The position numbers were made by a program, and so were the translations under genes. From Alkalinema sp. FACHB-956 (lineage in GTDB: Bacteria > Cyanobacteriota > Cyanobacteriia > Leptolyngbyales > Leptolyngbyaceae): a DNA stretch of 64,000 nucleotides. Below, piece after piece: positions 26,035 to 35,925 of the stretch. Below the pieces are notes generated by a model. It ran no database searches. It was not told the origin of the DNA and saw nothing but the letters and a program-made list of their open reading frames with translations. The stretch is from positions 1 through 64,000 of the forward strand of contig NZ_JACJRC010000013.1 in assembly GCF_014697025.1 (NCBI RefSeq). Reading direction: 5' to 3'. The number at the start of each line of letters is the position of its first letter. Positions within the stretch are counted from its first letter, which is position 1.

Positions 26035-27636
26035 CACCCCAACGCGATCGGGTAGGACGACGGTCGATACTTGGGTCACCAAATCACCATCGGGGGCCAT
26101 TGCCACCTGTTCTGCCAACTGGGCTTCAATCTGAGTCCGCACAATTTGCCGATATTCCAGAAAATGTTCCCCCAATGCACAAATACCCAAATACGGTTCC
26201 CACACCTTAGGATTGTGACGGATAATGCTGAATAAATAGAACCAAAAACGCCAGCGAGTTTTCCGAACGATGCCTTGCCGCCAACATAACGTGAGTAAGG
26301 CGCGAATGTTAACCCAATTCACTTGGCGGACTCGACTGGGACACACCGGAGCCCCCAACTTTAGAAAGTGGCGGTAGGTGCGATCGAGATAGGCCATGGG
26401 ATCATACAATCGCCAAAAAGCATCCACATATTCCTGCGCAATGTCTTCGATCGGGCGCGTGGGCACAAAATTCATCAAGGTTGTTTGATTCATTCCCGAC
26501 GCATTGCGTTCTGGGTCAACCAAGCGATTTTCCCGGTTGAGCCGATGCCACAAGGCCGTATCCGGTAACGCCTGCAACATACTGAACATCGCGGTGGGAA
26601 TCGTTGTTTGCTCCACAAACCGGACAATGCGATCGCCCGCCCCAGATTGCTCCCCATCAAAGCCAATGATAAACCCGGCCATGACCCGCAGCCCGGACTG
26701 CACAATTTTCTCCACAGACTCCACCAGGGACGATCGGGTATTTTGGAACTTTTGTGTTAAAGCTAAGCTCGCTTCATCGGGTGTTTCAATCCCTAAAAAG
26801 ACGGCATTAAAATTACACGCGACCATTAAGTCCATCAATTCTTGATCGTTTGCAAGATCAATGGAGGCTTCTGTATTAAATCGAAAGGGATAGTTATAGG
26901 ATGCCATCCAAGATTGTAATTCCCGGAGTAATAACTTCACATTGCGTTTATTGCCAATGAAATTATCATCCACCATGAAAATACTACGTCGCCAGCCTAA
27001 TTCATACAATCGTTCCAATTCTGCCAGCAGTTGGCTGGGGGTCTTGGTGCGTGGCTTACGGCCATAGAGCACAATAATGTCACAGAATTCGCATTGAAAG
27101 GGGCAGCCCCGCGAAAATTGCACGGACATACTATCGTAGGCATCGAAGTCCAGCAAGTCAAAGCGCGGAATGGGCGTGGTCGTCACATCAGGTTTCTCTC
27201 CATCGGCGCGGAAGATCCCCGATCGCTCCCCCCGTTGAAGCGCTGCAACAAATTGCGGCAGCGTAATTTCCCCCTCATCTAGGATTAAAAAATCTGCTCC
27301 CGACGCGATCGCTTCTTGGGGGAGCGCAGTGGCATAGGGGCCACCCACGGCAACCAGTTTCTGGTACTGTTTGGCAATTTGAATTTGGGCTAGAAAATCG
27401 GCCTTTTGGACAATCATGGCAGAAAGGATCACCACATCGGCCCAATGCCAATCCGCTGATGGAACCTCGGTGACATTGTGATCGACCAGCTTAAATTCCC
27501 AGTCTTGGGGCAAAATTGCAGCAACGGTTGCCAATCCCAAAGGCGGTAACATCGCTTTACGATCGACCAGTTCCAAGGCTTTCTCAAAGGACCAAAAACT
27601 TTTTGGAAACTGGGGATAGATTAATAAAACCCGCAT
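26032..27636 (-). CDS. B12-binding-domain radical SAM protein
   Basis: A 534-residue protein. Residues 1-140 are a B12-binding-like Rossmann domain (VLLIYPQFP start, WADVVILSAM, VAVGGPYATA). The radical SAM core has Cys178, Cys182 and Cys185 (CPFQCEFC) for the 4Fe-4S cluster and a GIETPDEASL motif. The C-terminal 150 residues match the DUF4070-type extension found in enzymes acting on hopanoids, bacteriochlorophylls or related substrates. The B12 domain lacks an obvious DxHxxG, so cobalamin binding is uncertain. The natural substrate cannot be told from context, because the gene is monocistronic with its own terminator. Confidence 0.87.
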   Translation of the reverse strand: MRVLLIYPQFPKSFWSFEKALELVDRKAMLPPLGLATVAAILPQDWEFKLVDHNVTEVPSADWHWADVVILSAMIVQKADFLAQIQIAKQYQKLVAVGGPYATALPQEAIASGADFLILDEGEITLPQFVAALQRGERSGIFRADGEKPDVTTTPIPRFDLLDFDAYDSMSVQFSRGCPFQCEFCDIIVLYGRKPRTKTPSQLLAELERLYELGWRRSIFMVDDNFIGNKRNVKLLLRELQSWMASYNYPFRFNTEASIDLANDQELMDLMVACNFNAVFLGIETPDEASLALTQKFQNTRSSLVESVEKIVQSGLRVMAGFIIGFDGEQSGAGDRIVRFVEQTTIPTAMFSMLQALPDTALWHRLNRENRLVDPERNASGMNQTTLMNFVPTRPIEDIAQEYVDAFWRLYDPMAYLDRTYRHFLKLGAPVCPSRVRQVNWVNIRALLTLCWRQGIVRKTRWRFWFYLFSIIRHNPKVWEPYLGICALGEHFLEYRQIVRTQIEAQLAEQVAMAPDGDLVTQVSTVVLPDRVGV

Positions 27637-27893
27637 AGCACCTCAATTGGAATGCTGGGTGGACTTGACCTCCAGCTTAACGTGACCTGCTCCGTTCTGT
27701 GCCAGTGTTAAGGTTTTGTTGGGTTTTGGTGAGGTGAAATTCTGGCGTAATTTTGTGATTTCGTCGAAAAAGTGATCGCTTTTGGGCGGTTATATTCCGG
27801 TTAGAGGACTAGGGATGCAACGCACAAAGACAGTCATCGCGTCCCTTTGCCCTCTACAATGGGGATCAGATTCAGTCAAGCATCTTGTTTCCC

Positions 27894-29981
27894 ATGAAGC
27901 GGCGGGATTTTCTGTGGCGATCGAGTCAGGTACTCACGGGGGTGGGCCTGGGGCAAACTGTGCTAGCCCCAATCCTGTGGTCTCCCACCCCGGCTTGGGC
28001 GGATGTGATCGGCCCCACTCCCCTCAAACGGGCACTGCTCATTGGCATTAATCAATACCCAGACAGTGGCTTGAAGGGCTGCTTGACGGATTTGGATCTA
28101 CAACGGCAACTGTTGATCTATCGGTTGGGGTTTCCGCCGGAAAATATTGTGACCTTGGTGGATAATGCCGCGACCTCCGACGCGATCGCCGCTGCCATCC
28201 AGGATCATTTGGGTCATCAGGCCAACGGGAATACGATCGCCTGGATTCATTTCAGTGGCCTAGGATGTCTTGGCAAAACCGGACAGCCGACTTTGCTGAC
28301 CGCCAACCGAGGGGAACTGCCCCTAGAACAATTTGCACAGTGGTTATCAGCCCTACCCACAGATAAAATCACCACCATTCTGGATACCAGTTTCCAGTCC
28401 AGTGGCGAAGGGGTGCAGGGCAATGTGCGCCTGCGATCGCGCCCCCCCTTGGTCACCGCCAACTGGCCCGAGACTGAAGCAATCCCGTCTCCCGCCCTGC
28501 CCACGTTTCCCGGTCTTCTCTTAACCGCCACAAGGGCAATCCCACCGTCTACCGTACTATCGGGGCAGTCTGCCTTGCAGGGCGCAACGGAACTGGATTT
28601 TGCAACTTGGAGTGCAGGCCGGTTCACCTACGGACTGACCCAAGCCCTCTGGCAATCGGCCCCGAGCACCCCATTTCCAACCCTCTGGGCCATGACCCTC
28701 GCAGCCATGCAGCCCCAATTGCCGGACTGGACAGGGAGCAAGCTCAAAGAGAAAGCAGCAGGTCACCCATTTTCCCTGACCAACCCTGGGGCCATTGGCG
28801 TCATTACTGCCGTGAATCGAGAAACGGGGCTTGGCGAAACTTGGCTGGGGGGACTGCCATCGATGGTGCTCGACCCGTTAATGCCCCGATCGCTGTTTTC
28901 TGTACAATCAGCGGCGGGATTAGTGGGTCAAGTGCAAGTTCTCGAACGGACGGGACTGCGCGCCAAAGTGCGCTTTGTGGAAGCGGCCATGCCCTCTCAA
29001 CCGATGCCCCTTGCAGCGGGCCAATGGCTCCAGGAGTCTATTCGTGTTCTGCCCCGGCAACTGGAATTAACGATCGCCCTCGACCAGCATTTGACCAAAG
29101 TGGAACGGGTGGATGCGGTCAGTGCGTTATCTAATTTTCCCTACCTCACGGCCATTAATGCCGGAGAGGGAGCCGCTGACTGCCTGCTAGCCAAGGTGGA
29201 TGAGCCGGCCACCCAAGTTGCCCTGTTACCGAATGCACCGCTGTCGGAACTGGTGCTGCCAGTGGGCTATGGCCTCTTCACCCCGACCCAGGCTCCCATT
29301 CCCCATACCCAGGGAGATCGGGGTGAGGCCGTCAAGCTGGCCATTAAGCGCCTCTCACCTACCCTACAAACCCTCTTGGCCAAAAAAATTCTTCGCAGTA
29401 CAGAAAATATAACGGCCTCTCAACTCGCGCTCCGGGCAACGTTAGATCTGGTTTCGCCCAAAACCAAGCCGCTGATCCAACAAACGACGCAGGCCATCCA
29501 AGCAACCACGATCGAGCCCCTAGATAGTCCCACGGTACCTGCTGGAAGTCACCTGCAGTATCATCTGCAAAATTTGGGATCGCAAACGCTGTACTGGTTA
29601 TTGTTGGGTTGGGATAGTCGGCGCAATAGTTATTTGATTTTGCCTCCCCTCAATTCTAACTTTGCAGAAATTGCCCCCGGCCTAACGCAACCGTTGATGA
29701 GTAGCCCCGCCAATCCAGAATGGATCGTGCGCAATACGACAGGCATGGCCGAAGCTTTTTTGATTAGCAGTACCGCTCCGTTTACTCGCACCCAAACCTG
29801 TGTGTCCAGTGATCCAGATAATTTTCTGCAGGCCCTCGATCGCCCCTTGGAGATTGTTCAAGCCATCCTTCAGGATCTCCAGGCAGCCAGCCCAACCACC
29901 CAAAATCTCAACCCCACAGAAGCCGTTGCCCTCAATCACCAAACCTGGGCGACCTTGCGCTTTACCTATCACGTGGCGTAG
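27894..29981 (+). CDS. Tat-exported degenerate caspase (LS dyad)
   Basis: 695 residues from the ATG at 27894, with a twin-arginine signal peptide (KRRDFLW, hydrophobic stretch, cleavage near PAWA at about 36). Residues 43-300 have the caspase fold (RALLIGINQYP, IAWIHFSGLG, TTILDTSFQSSG), but Leu123 replaces the catalytic His and Ser166 the Cys, so proteolysis is not expected. The middle part contains a beta-rich repeat region. The C-terminus (LYWLLLGWDSRRNSYLIL and AEAFLISSTAPF) is DUF4384-like. Tat-exported, inactive caspases with Tyr/Ser dyads are common in cyanobacteria; Leu at the His site is less usual in my knowledge. The function is unknown, possibly binding or cell-surface signalling. 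Confidence 0.85.
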   Translation: MKRRDFLWRSSQVLTGVGLGQTVLAPILWSPTPAWADVIGPTPLKRALLIGINQYPDSGLKGCLTDLDLQRQLLIYRLGFPPENIVTLVDNAATSDAIAAAIQDHLGHQANGNTIAWIHFSGLGCLGKTGQPTLLTANRGELPLEQFAQWLSALPTDKITTILDTSFQSSGEGVQGNVRLRSRPPLVTANWPETEAIPSPALPTFPGLLLTATRAIPPSTVLSGQSALQGATELDFATWSAGRFTYGLTQALWQSAPSTPFPTLWAMTLAAMQPQLPDWTGSKLKEKAAGHPFSLTNPGAIGVITAVNRETGLGETWLGGLPSMVLDPLMPRSLFSVQSAAGLVGQVQVLERTGLRAKVRFVEAAMPSQPMPLAAGQWLQESIRVLPRQLELTIALDQHLTKVERVDAVSALSNFPYLTAINAGEGAADCLLAKVDEPATQVALLPNAPLSELVLPVGYGLFTPTQAPIPHTQGDRGEAVKLAIKRLSPTLQTLLAKKILRSTENITASQLALRATLDLVSPKTKPLIQQTTQAIQATTIEPLDSPTVPAGSHLQYHLQNLGSQTLYWLLLGWDSRRNSYLILPPLNSNFAEIAPGLTQPLMSSPANPEWIVRNTTGMAEAFLISSTAPFTRTQTCVSSDPDNFLQALDRPLEIVQAILQDLQAASPTTQNLNPTEAVALNHQTWATLRFTYHVA

Positions 29982-30649
29982 CGAGTCTGGCGTCCGGGGC
30001 TGGTGAATTCATCAGTTGAGCGATGCAACAACCCGTTCCCCCCGAGCCCATCGGTGGGGCTGTCCCCCTAAGCCCGCAGAAATGTGTCATCGAAAGACAG
30101 AGATGCCTCATCGAAAGACAATGTAGTGAGTTATTACAATCCATAGCAGCTAGCGGTTGCAGTCTGGGTAGAATAATGAAATCTATGTAAGGCGTGACAT
30201 GGAATCGTCTCCGTTGTGTTCGGGTTGCGTCGAGCGATGCTCCACGGTGGTTCTGCTGTAGTTCTGCGGCGGTTCTAGGGTGGTTTAACAGGGCTCCCCG
30301 TAATTTTACGATTGATGCTTCATGAATGATGGTTCATCGATCGAGGATGATGTCTATGTCCCTGCAATTTTGTCCTGATTGCTCTTTCCTGACGTACTTT
30401 TCTGACGTATTTGATTGATTGCACCCATGTTGCAACCATTGCACACACTCTAGTTCAATCGTAAAATCTGCATCGATCGAACGGCATTACGACCAACCAC
30501 CCGCGCGATGCGGGACATTAACTAAACCTCTCTTCAACGGTGTTGAGTGGGCTTTCCATGGAGAACCTGAATGCTTTTGAACCGAAGGCCAGGGGAAAAC
30601 CCAATGGATGGATGACGTACGTTGACCCTGATCCCTGGGAGGGCTCCCT
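29982..30649. other. Long intergenic region before the two-component cluster
   Basis: 668 bases without a convincing gene. A 13-base direct repeat TCATCGAAAGACA occurs at 30087 and 30108. The rest is mixed composition and presumably holds the promoter of the kinase cluster. I see no RNA gene signature. Confidence 0.5.
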
Positions 30650-32800
30650 GTGAGTGAAGTGATGAAAAATACCCAATTCAGCGAAATTGATCAACTACAA
30701 CAACACATTGCCACCCTAGAGCAACTGCAATTGATTTATGAACAGGAATCACTGAGGAAAACGCTACAGTTAGAGCAAGCCTTGCAGGCGTTACATGAAC
30801 AAAATCAATATCTTGGACAGATCTCACAACAGTTAACTGAACTTTCCACCTTTCAACAGGCCATTTTAGATAGTGCTAACTTTGCGATCATTTCTACGGA
30901 TTTGCAAGGCACGATTCAATCCTTTAATGTCTCAGCGGAACGGCTGTTAGGGTATCGAGCGGTGGAGGTGGTTGGGCAAGTTACGCCAGCAATCATTCAT
31001 GACTCCCAGGAAGTGCGCGATCGGGCTGAACGGCTCTCCGTGGAACTCAACACCCCGATCGAACCTGGTTTTGACGTCTTTGTCGCGAAGGCCAAGCGGG
31101 GACATGTCTCGGAGGAAGAGTGGACATATATCCGCAAGGATGGAACTCGCTTTCCTGTGGTGCTTTCCATTACCGCCATTCGCAATGCACACCAGGAGAT
31201 CACTGGTTTTTTGGGAATTGCCAAGGACATTACTGCGCAAAAGCAAGCGGAACGTAAGCTACAAGATATTAACGTTGCGTTAGAGCAAACCGCGATCGTG
31301 GCGATCACCGATGCCCAGGGAGTCATTACTTTTGCCAACGAGAAGTTTTGCGAAATTTCCCAATATCAGATCGAGGAATTGATTGGGAAAACTCACCAGA
31401 TTGTCAATTCAGGGTTCCATTCCCGCCAGTTTTTTACTGAAATGTGGCGCACGATCGCCCAAGGTAAAACTTGGCGCGGTGAAATCAAAAATCGAGCCAA
31501 AGATGGGTCTGCTTATTGGGTAGATACGACGATCGTTCCTTTTCTGGACGCCCAGGGGAGACCCTATCAATACCTCTCGATTCGTACCGATATCACCGCT
31601 AAGAAAGTTGCGGAAGCGGAGTTACAAACCCTCTCGTTGATTGCGAGTAAAACCGATAACGTTGCCATCGTCACCGATCCTAACGGTTATATCGAATGGA
31701 CCAACGATGGTTTCCACCGGGTCACGGGCTATCAGCTCCAGGAAGTGATTGGGCGTAAACCAGGGAGCTTTTTGCAAGGGCCGGAGACCTCCCAGACCAC
31801 CGTGGAGGCGATTCGGCAGGCCCTCGCCCAGGAGGTACCCTTTGCGGGGGAAATTTTGAACTATCACAAAGATGGCACCCCCTATTGGATTCTGTTGCAA
31901 ATCAATCCAATTTTTGATGAATCTGGCAGGTTAGCGCATTTCATCGCGATCGAGAGTGAAATTACCCAGCGCAAACAGATGGAATCGGATTTGCAAAAAG
32001 AAGTGGAAGAACGCCAACGGGCAGCCCAAGAGTTACATCAATTAGCGGAACAGCTAGAAATTAGCAACCGTGAACTCCAGGATTTTGCCTATGTCTCTTC
32101 CCACGATCTACAGGAACCCCTGCGTAAAATTCAGGCCTTTGGCGATCGCTTGAAGGCAACCTGCCAGGATTCATTGAACGAAAAAGGACAAGATTATTTA
32201 GAGCGCATGTTGAATGCGGCCAGTCGTGCCCAAGTATTAATTAATGATTTGTTAGACTTTTCACGGGTCACGACGAAGGGCCAGCCCTTTGAAGCAGTCA
32301 ACTTAACGGAGATCTTAGAAGGTGTACTGTCCGATCTAGAAATTCGCATTGAGCAAACGGCAGCCACGATCGATTGCGACCCCTTGCCGATCATCGAAGC
32401 CGATGCACTACAAATGCGCCAAATTCTGCAAAACTTACTGAGTAATGCGCTTAAGTTTCGACGTGAAGATATCGCCCCAAAAATTCAGGTGCGATCGCAA
32501 ATCCTCACCCAAGATAATCAAGATTGGTGTGAGTTACGAATTATCGATAACGGGATTGGCTTTGACCAAAAATACACCGATCGTATCTTCCACATTTTCC
32601 AACGCCTCCATGGACGGGGTAGTTATGAAGGCACGGGCATTGGCTTGGCAATCTGCCGTAAAATTGCAGAACGGCACGGCGGTACCTTAACGGCGGAAAG
32701 CCAGCCGGACCAAGGTGCAACCTTTATTTTCACCCTGCCCATGCAGGTGACGCCAACCTCTTTTCGCAACGCAGTCATTGAAGGAGATGATGATGCCTAA
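30650..32800 (+). CDS. Multi-PAS histidine kinase
   Basis: A 716-residue soluble kinase. The GTG at 30650 follows GGGAGGG; an ATG at 30662 is possible. A coiled coil (about 10-65) is followed by three PAS/PAC modules (about 70-200, 205-325, 330-450), a second coil and HisKA with phospho-acceptor His485 (SSHDLQEPLRK). The HATPase domain (about 590-700) has N box NLLSNALKFR, G1 DNGIGF and G2 GTGIGLAICRK. The H-box is of the type found in cyanobacterial phytochrome kinases that signal to short Rcp1-like regulators, and such a regulator overlaps the 3' end by 8 bases. The signal is unknown; PAS cofactors cannot be read from sequence alone. Confidence 0.93.
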   Translation: MSEVMKNTQFSEIDQLQQHIATLEQLQLIYEQESLRKTLQLEQALQALHEQNQYLGQISQQLTELSTFQQAILDSANFAIISTDLQGTIQSFNVSAERLLGYRAVEVVGQVTPAIIHDSQEVRDRAERLSVELNTPIEPGFDVFVAKAKRGHVSEEEWTYIRKDGTRFPVVLSITAIRNAHQEITGFLGIAKDITAQKQAERKLQDINVALEQTAIVAITDAQGVITFANEKFCEISQYQIEELIGKTHQIVNSGFHSRQFFTEMWRTIAQGKTWRGEIKNRAKDGSAYWVDTTIVPFLDAQGRPYQYLSIRTDITAKKVAEAELQTLSLIASKTDNVAIVTDPNGYIEWTNDGFHRVTGYQLQEVIGRKPGSFLQGPETSQTTVEAIRQALAQEVPFAGEILNYHKDGTPYWILLQINPIFDESGRLAHFIAIESEITQRKQMESDLQKEVEERQRAAQELHQLAEQLEISNRELQDFAYVSSHDLQEPLRKIQAFGDRLKATCQDSLNEKGQDYLERMLNAASRAQVLINDLLDFSRVTTKGQPFEAVNLTEILEGVLSDLEIRIEQTAATIDCDPLPIIEADALQMRQILQNLLSNALKFRREDIAPKIQVRSQILTQDNQDWCELRIIDNGIGFDQKYTDRIFHIFQRLHGRGSYEGTGIGLAICRKIAERHGGTLTAESQPDQGATFIFTLPMQVTPTSFRNAVIEGDDDA

Positions 32801-33248
32801 CAAAGGAAAAAGTATTACGATTCTGGTGGCCGAAGATGATGAGGACGATCGGTTTCTGATGCAAGAAGCATTAGAAGAAAATCGTCTGGCCAATGATCTC
32901 CATTTTGTCGTGGATGGGGAAGAGTTAATGGATTACTTGCTGCATCGAGGGGCCTATACCGATCCTAAAACAGCCCCCCGTCCCAGTCTGATCCTGCTGG
33001 ACTTGAACATGCCCCGCAAGGACGGGCGCGAAGCACTGAAGGAGATTAAAGCCGATCCCGATCTGAGGCAAATTCCCATTGTGGTGCTGACTACCTCCAA
33101 AGCCGAAGAAGATATTCTACGCACCTATGACCTAGGGGTCAGTTCTTTCATTGCCAAGCCTGTCGTGTTTGAATCCATGGTGCAAATTATGAAAATGTTG
33201 GGCACCTACTGGTTTGAAATTGTGGAATTGCCCGATCGGCTTGCCTAG
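32793..33248 (+). CDS. Rcp1-like single-domain response regulator
   Basis: 151 residues from the third ATG of ATGATGATG, chosen for 6-base spacing to AAGGAG; the start overlaps the kinase stop by 8 bases. A single receiver domain has acidic pair Glu14-Asp15-Asp16, phospho-acceptor Asp70 (LILLDLNMPRKDGRE) and a Lys in FIAKPVV. The length and the LNMPRKDG motif are typical of Rcp1-type regulators that pair with phytochrome-like kinases. Translational coupling makes the upstream kinase the likely partner. Confidence 0.93.
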   Translation: MPNKGKSITILVAEDDEDDRFLMQEALEENRLANDLHFVVDGEELMDYLLHRGAYTDPKTAPRPSLILLDLNMPRKDGREALKEIKADPDLRQIPIVVLTTSKAEEDILRTYDLGVSSFIAKPVVFESMVQIMKMLGTYWFEIVELPDRLA

Positions 33249-33300
33249 CGTGCCATGAATCTTTGGCACCCTGCATCGTTGAGTAAATCGCCCAGGAATT

Positions 33301-34626
33301 ATGACTGATTCAAACTCCCCCAGCCAACTGACCACTTGCGATTTAGCGCTGCAACAACAACTCACTCAGGCAACTTTACTGGCCTCCGTGCTGCAACGCA
33401 TTCGCAGTTCCCTGGATCTGGAGACGATTTTGACGACGATCGTCGAAGAAGTGAGGGAGTTTCTCCAGACCGATCGGGTGGTTGTTTTTCAAGTATTTAC
33501 CGATGGCACCAGCAAAGCCACTGCGGAATCCGTCGGGGAACCCTGGCGCAGTATTTTTGAAGTTGTCTTCCCCCCGGAAGCCTTTCCCCAGAGCTGCCAT
33601 GACAGTTATCTGAGCGGTAGAATTACTCGCATTTGCAATCGGGAACAGGCGAATATTGTGGATTGTATGCGCGGGTTTATGGCGACCTTTGAAGTACAGG
33701 CATGGCTCTCCATTCCCATTATTTTGGGCGATCGGCTATGGGGACTGATCCTAGCCCATCAGTGCTCTGAACCGCGCGAGTGGCAAGACTGGGAAGTGTC
33801 CTTCATGGGCCAATTGGCTAGACAACTCGAAATTCCCCTAGAGCAAGCAGAACTCTATCAACGTTTACAAATCGAGCTGGAGGAACGCAAAAAAGCAGAA
33901 GCAGAGTTACGGGACCTGACCGAACGGCTGGAACGTAGTAATAAGGAACTGGAAAGTTTTGCCTACGTGTCTTCCCACGATTTGCAGGAACCGCTGCGTA
34001 AAATTCAAGCCTTTGGCGATCGGCTCAAGAGTCGTGCAGGGGATTTACTCGACGAAAAAAGCCAGGACTACCTCCAGCGCATGTTAAGTGCAGCTAACCG
34101 AGCCCAGATCCTGATTGACAACCTGTTGACCTTTTCGCGTATCACGACCAAAATCCAACCCTTTACCGCAGTCAATTTACGGGAAGTCATTGATGGGGTT
34201 CTGTCGGATTTGGAAATTCGCATTGAAACCGTAGGCGGAACGGTTGAGGTGGGCGAATTACCTGTCATTGAGGCCGATGCCCAGCAAATGCGCCAACTCT
34301 TTCAAAATTTGTTAGGCAACGCCCTCAAGTTTTGCCGCGAGGGGGTGCCGCCGGTGGTGACCATCACCGCAACGGTGGAAAGCAACAAGGTGAAGATTGC
34401 TGTAGCCGATAATGGGATCGGATTTGAAGAAAAGTATCGCGATCGCATTTTTGAGGTGTTTCAACGCCTGCATGGTCGATCGGAGTACGAAGGCACGGGA
34501 ATCGGCCTCTCCATTTGCCGCAAAATCGTGGAACGCCATGGCGGCAAAATTGTCCCCTACAGCCAACCTGGGGCTGGGGCCACCTTTGTCATGACCTTGC
34601 CACTCCAACAGTCCGCATCGATGTAA
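33301..34626 (+). CDS. GAF-domain histidine kinase (phytochrome-like)
   Basis: A 441-residue kinase. A GAF domain (about 35-185) of the phytochrome/cyanobacteriochrome type ends with LWGLILAHQCSEPREWQ. A Cys in IVDCMRGF lies at the canonical bilin-attachment spacing (eight residues before F, as in CH....LL.F), but the usual next His is Met, so chromophore binding is doubtful. The DxCF position has no Cys. A coiled coil, HisKA with His226 (SSHDLQEPLRK) and HATPase with NLLGNALKF and DNGIGF follow. The transmitter is nearly the same as in the first kinase, which suggests duplication within the cluster and a shared regulator. Confidence 0.9.
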   Translation: MTDSNSPSQLTTCDLALQQQLTQATLLASVLQRIRSSLDLETILTTIVEEVREFLQTDRVVVFQVFTDGTSKATAESVGEPWRSIFEVVFPPEAFPQSCHDSYLSGRITRICNREQANIVDCMRGFMATFEVQAWLSIPIILGDRLWGLILAHQCSEPREWQDWEVSFMGQLARQLEIPLEQAELYQRLQIELEERKKAEAELRDLTERLERSNKELESFAYVSSHDLQEPLRKIQAFGDRLKSRAGDLLDEKSQDYLQRMLSAANRAQILIDNLLTFSRITTKIQPFTAVNLREVIDGVLSDLEIRIETVGGTVEVGELPVIEADAQQMRQLFQNLLGNALKFCREGVPPVVTITATVESNKVKIAVADNGIGFEEKYRDRIFEVFQRLHGRSEYEGTGIGLSICRKIVERHGGKIVPYSQPGAGATFVMTLPLQQSASM

Positions 34627-34797
34627 TAAGAAATTTCTAGTAGAAGCGTCATTTTCTGGGTTATGACCTAGGCTGATCGGTGTAGATTGCCGTGGTCTGT
34701 GGGTTATCGTGGCTTACGGCTGATTGTCATCTAGTTGTCCATCTTTTGTCTCCATGATTGAAGTCATAACCTTTCTGCTGTCCCGACGAGTTGATCT

Positions 34798-35919
34798 ATG
34801 GCTACAGAGATTTGTCGAGTTCTATTAGTCGATGACGATGAAGACGACTACATTGTCACCCGCGACTTTTTGAGTGAGGCGGAGCAGGTTGGGTTTAAAC
34901 TCACTTGGGTGGATAACTACAACGCTGGGCTGGCAGAAATCAGCCAAAATCGTCATGATGTTTACCTGTTTGATTTTCGCCTAGGAAAAGAAAATGGCCT
35001 AGAGCTTTTGCAGGCTGCCTTACAAATGGGGTGTCAAAAGCCAATTATCCTGCTGACGGGGGTTGGGGATCACGATATTGATCAGAAGGTGATGGCTGCG
35101 GGAGCCTCGGACTACTTGGTCAAGGGGACAACTTTAAGTGCGACCCTATTGGAACGGTCCATCCTGCATGCGATCGAACGCAAGCGATCGGAACTGCGCC
35201 AAAACCAGCTTGTGGCAGAGTTGGCGATCGCCAACCAAGAACTCAAAGATTTTGCCTACATCGTTTCCCACGATCTCAAAGCGCCCCTACGGGGCATTGC
35301 CTCCTTGGCGGACTGGCTGGTGAGGGATTACGGCGATCAGCTGGATGATGAGGGCCAAGAAATGCTGCAACTGATGCGAGGTCGGGTGCGGCGCATGGGA
35401 GATCTCATTGATGGAGTCTTGCAGTATTCTCGGGTAGGGCGCGTCCGGGATGAAAAGACCGAAGTTGATCTGAACCAACTCCTAGCGGAGGTCATTGACA
35501 TCATTGCAGCGCCATCAGGGATTAAAATTGTCATTGAGACAGAACTACCAACGGTTTTCGTGGAACGCACCCGGATTCAGCAAGTCTTTCAAAATTTGAT
35601 TAGCAATGCGGTCAAATACATGGGTCACCCTGAAGGAACCATTCGGATCGGTCACACCCAGGAAGAGGACTTCTGGCAATTTTTTGTGGCAGATACGGGG
35701 ATTGGCATTGAGAAACGGCATTTTGATAAAGTATTTCAAATTTTCCAAACCCTAGTGCCTCGAGATAAGTCAGAAAGTACAGGGGTCGGCTTAGCCATTG
35801 TCAAAAAAATTGTTGAACTCTATGGTGGACACCTCTGGCTCACGTCCCAGGTGGGGCAGGGCAGCACGTTCTTCTTTACGCTTCCCTGCCATCTTCCTGA
35901 TTCCCATCTTGCCGATTGA
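34798..35919 (+). CDS. Receiver-histidine kinase hybrid
   Basis: 373 residues, with a receiver domain first (LLVDDDEDDYIV, phospho-acceptor Asp59 in YLFDFRLG), a coiled coil, then HisKA with His158 (VSHDLKAPLRG) and HATPase with NLISNAVKY and DTGIGI. The receiver-first order means that phosphorylation from another kinase can gate this kinase. The downstream receiver gene starts 6 bases after its stop and is the likely output. Confidence 0.92.
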   Translation: MATEICRVLLVDDDEDDYIVTRDFLSEAEQVGFKLTWVDNYNAGLAEISQNRHDVYLFDFRLGKENGLELLQAALQMGCQKPIILLTGVGDHDIDQKVMAAGASDYLVKGTTLSATLLERSILHAIERKRSELRQNQLVAELAIANQELKDFAYIVSHDLKAPLRGIASLADWLVRDYGDQLDDEGQEMLQLMRGRVRRMGDLIDGVLQYSRVGRVRDEKTEVDLNQLLAEVIDIIAAPSGIKIVIETELPTVFVERTRIQQVFQNLISNAVKYMGHPEGTIRIGHTQEEDFWQFFVADTGIGIEKRHFDKVFQIFQTLVPRDKSESTGVGLAIVKKIVELYGGHLWLTSQVGQGSTFFFTLPCHLPDSHLAD

Positions 35920-35925
35920 GGATGT

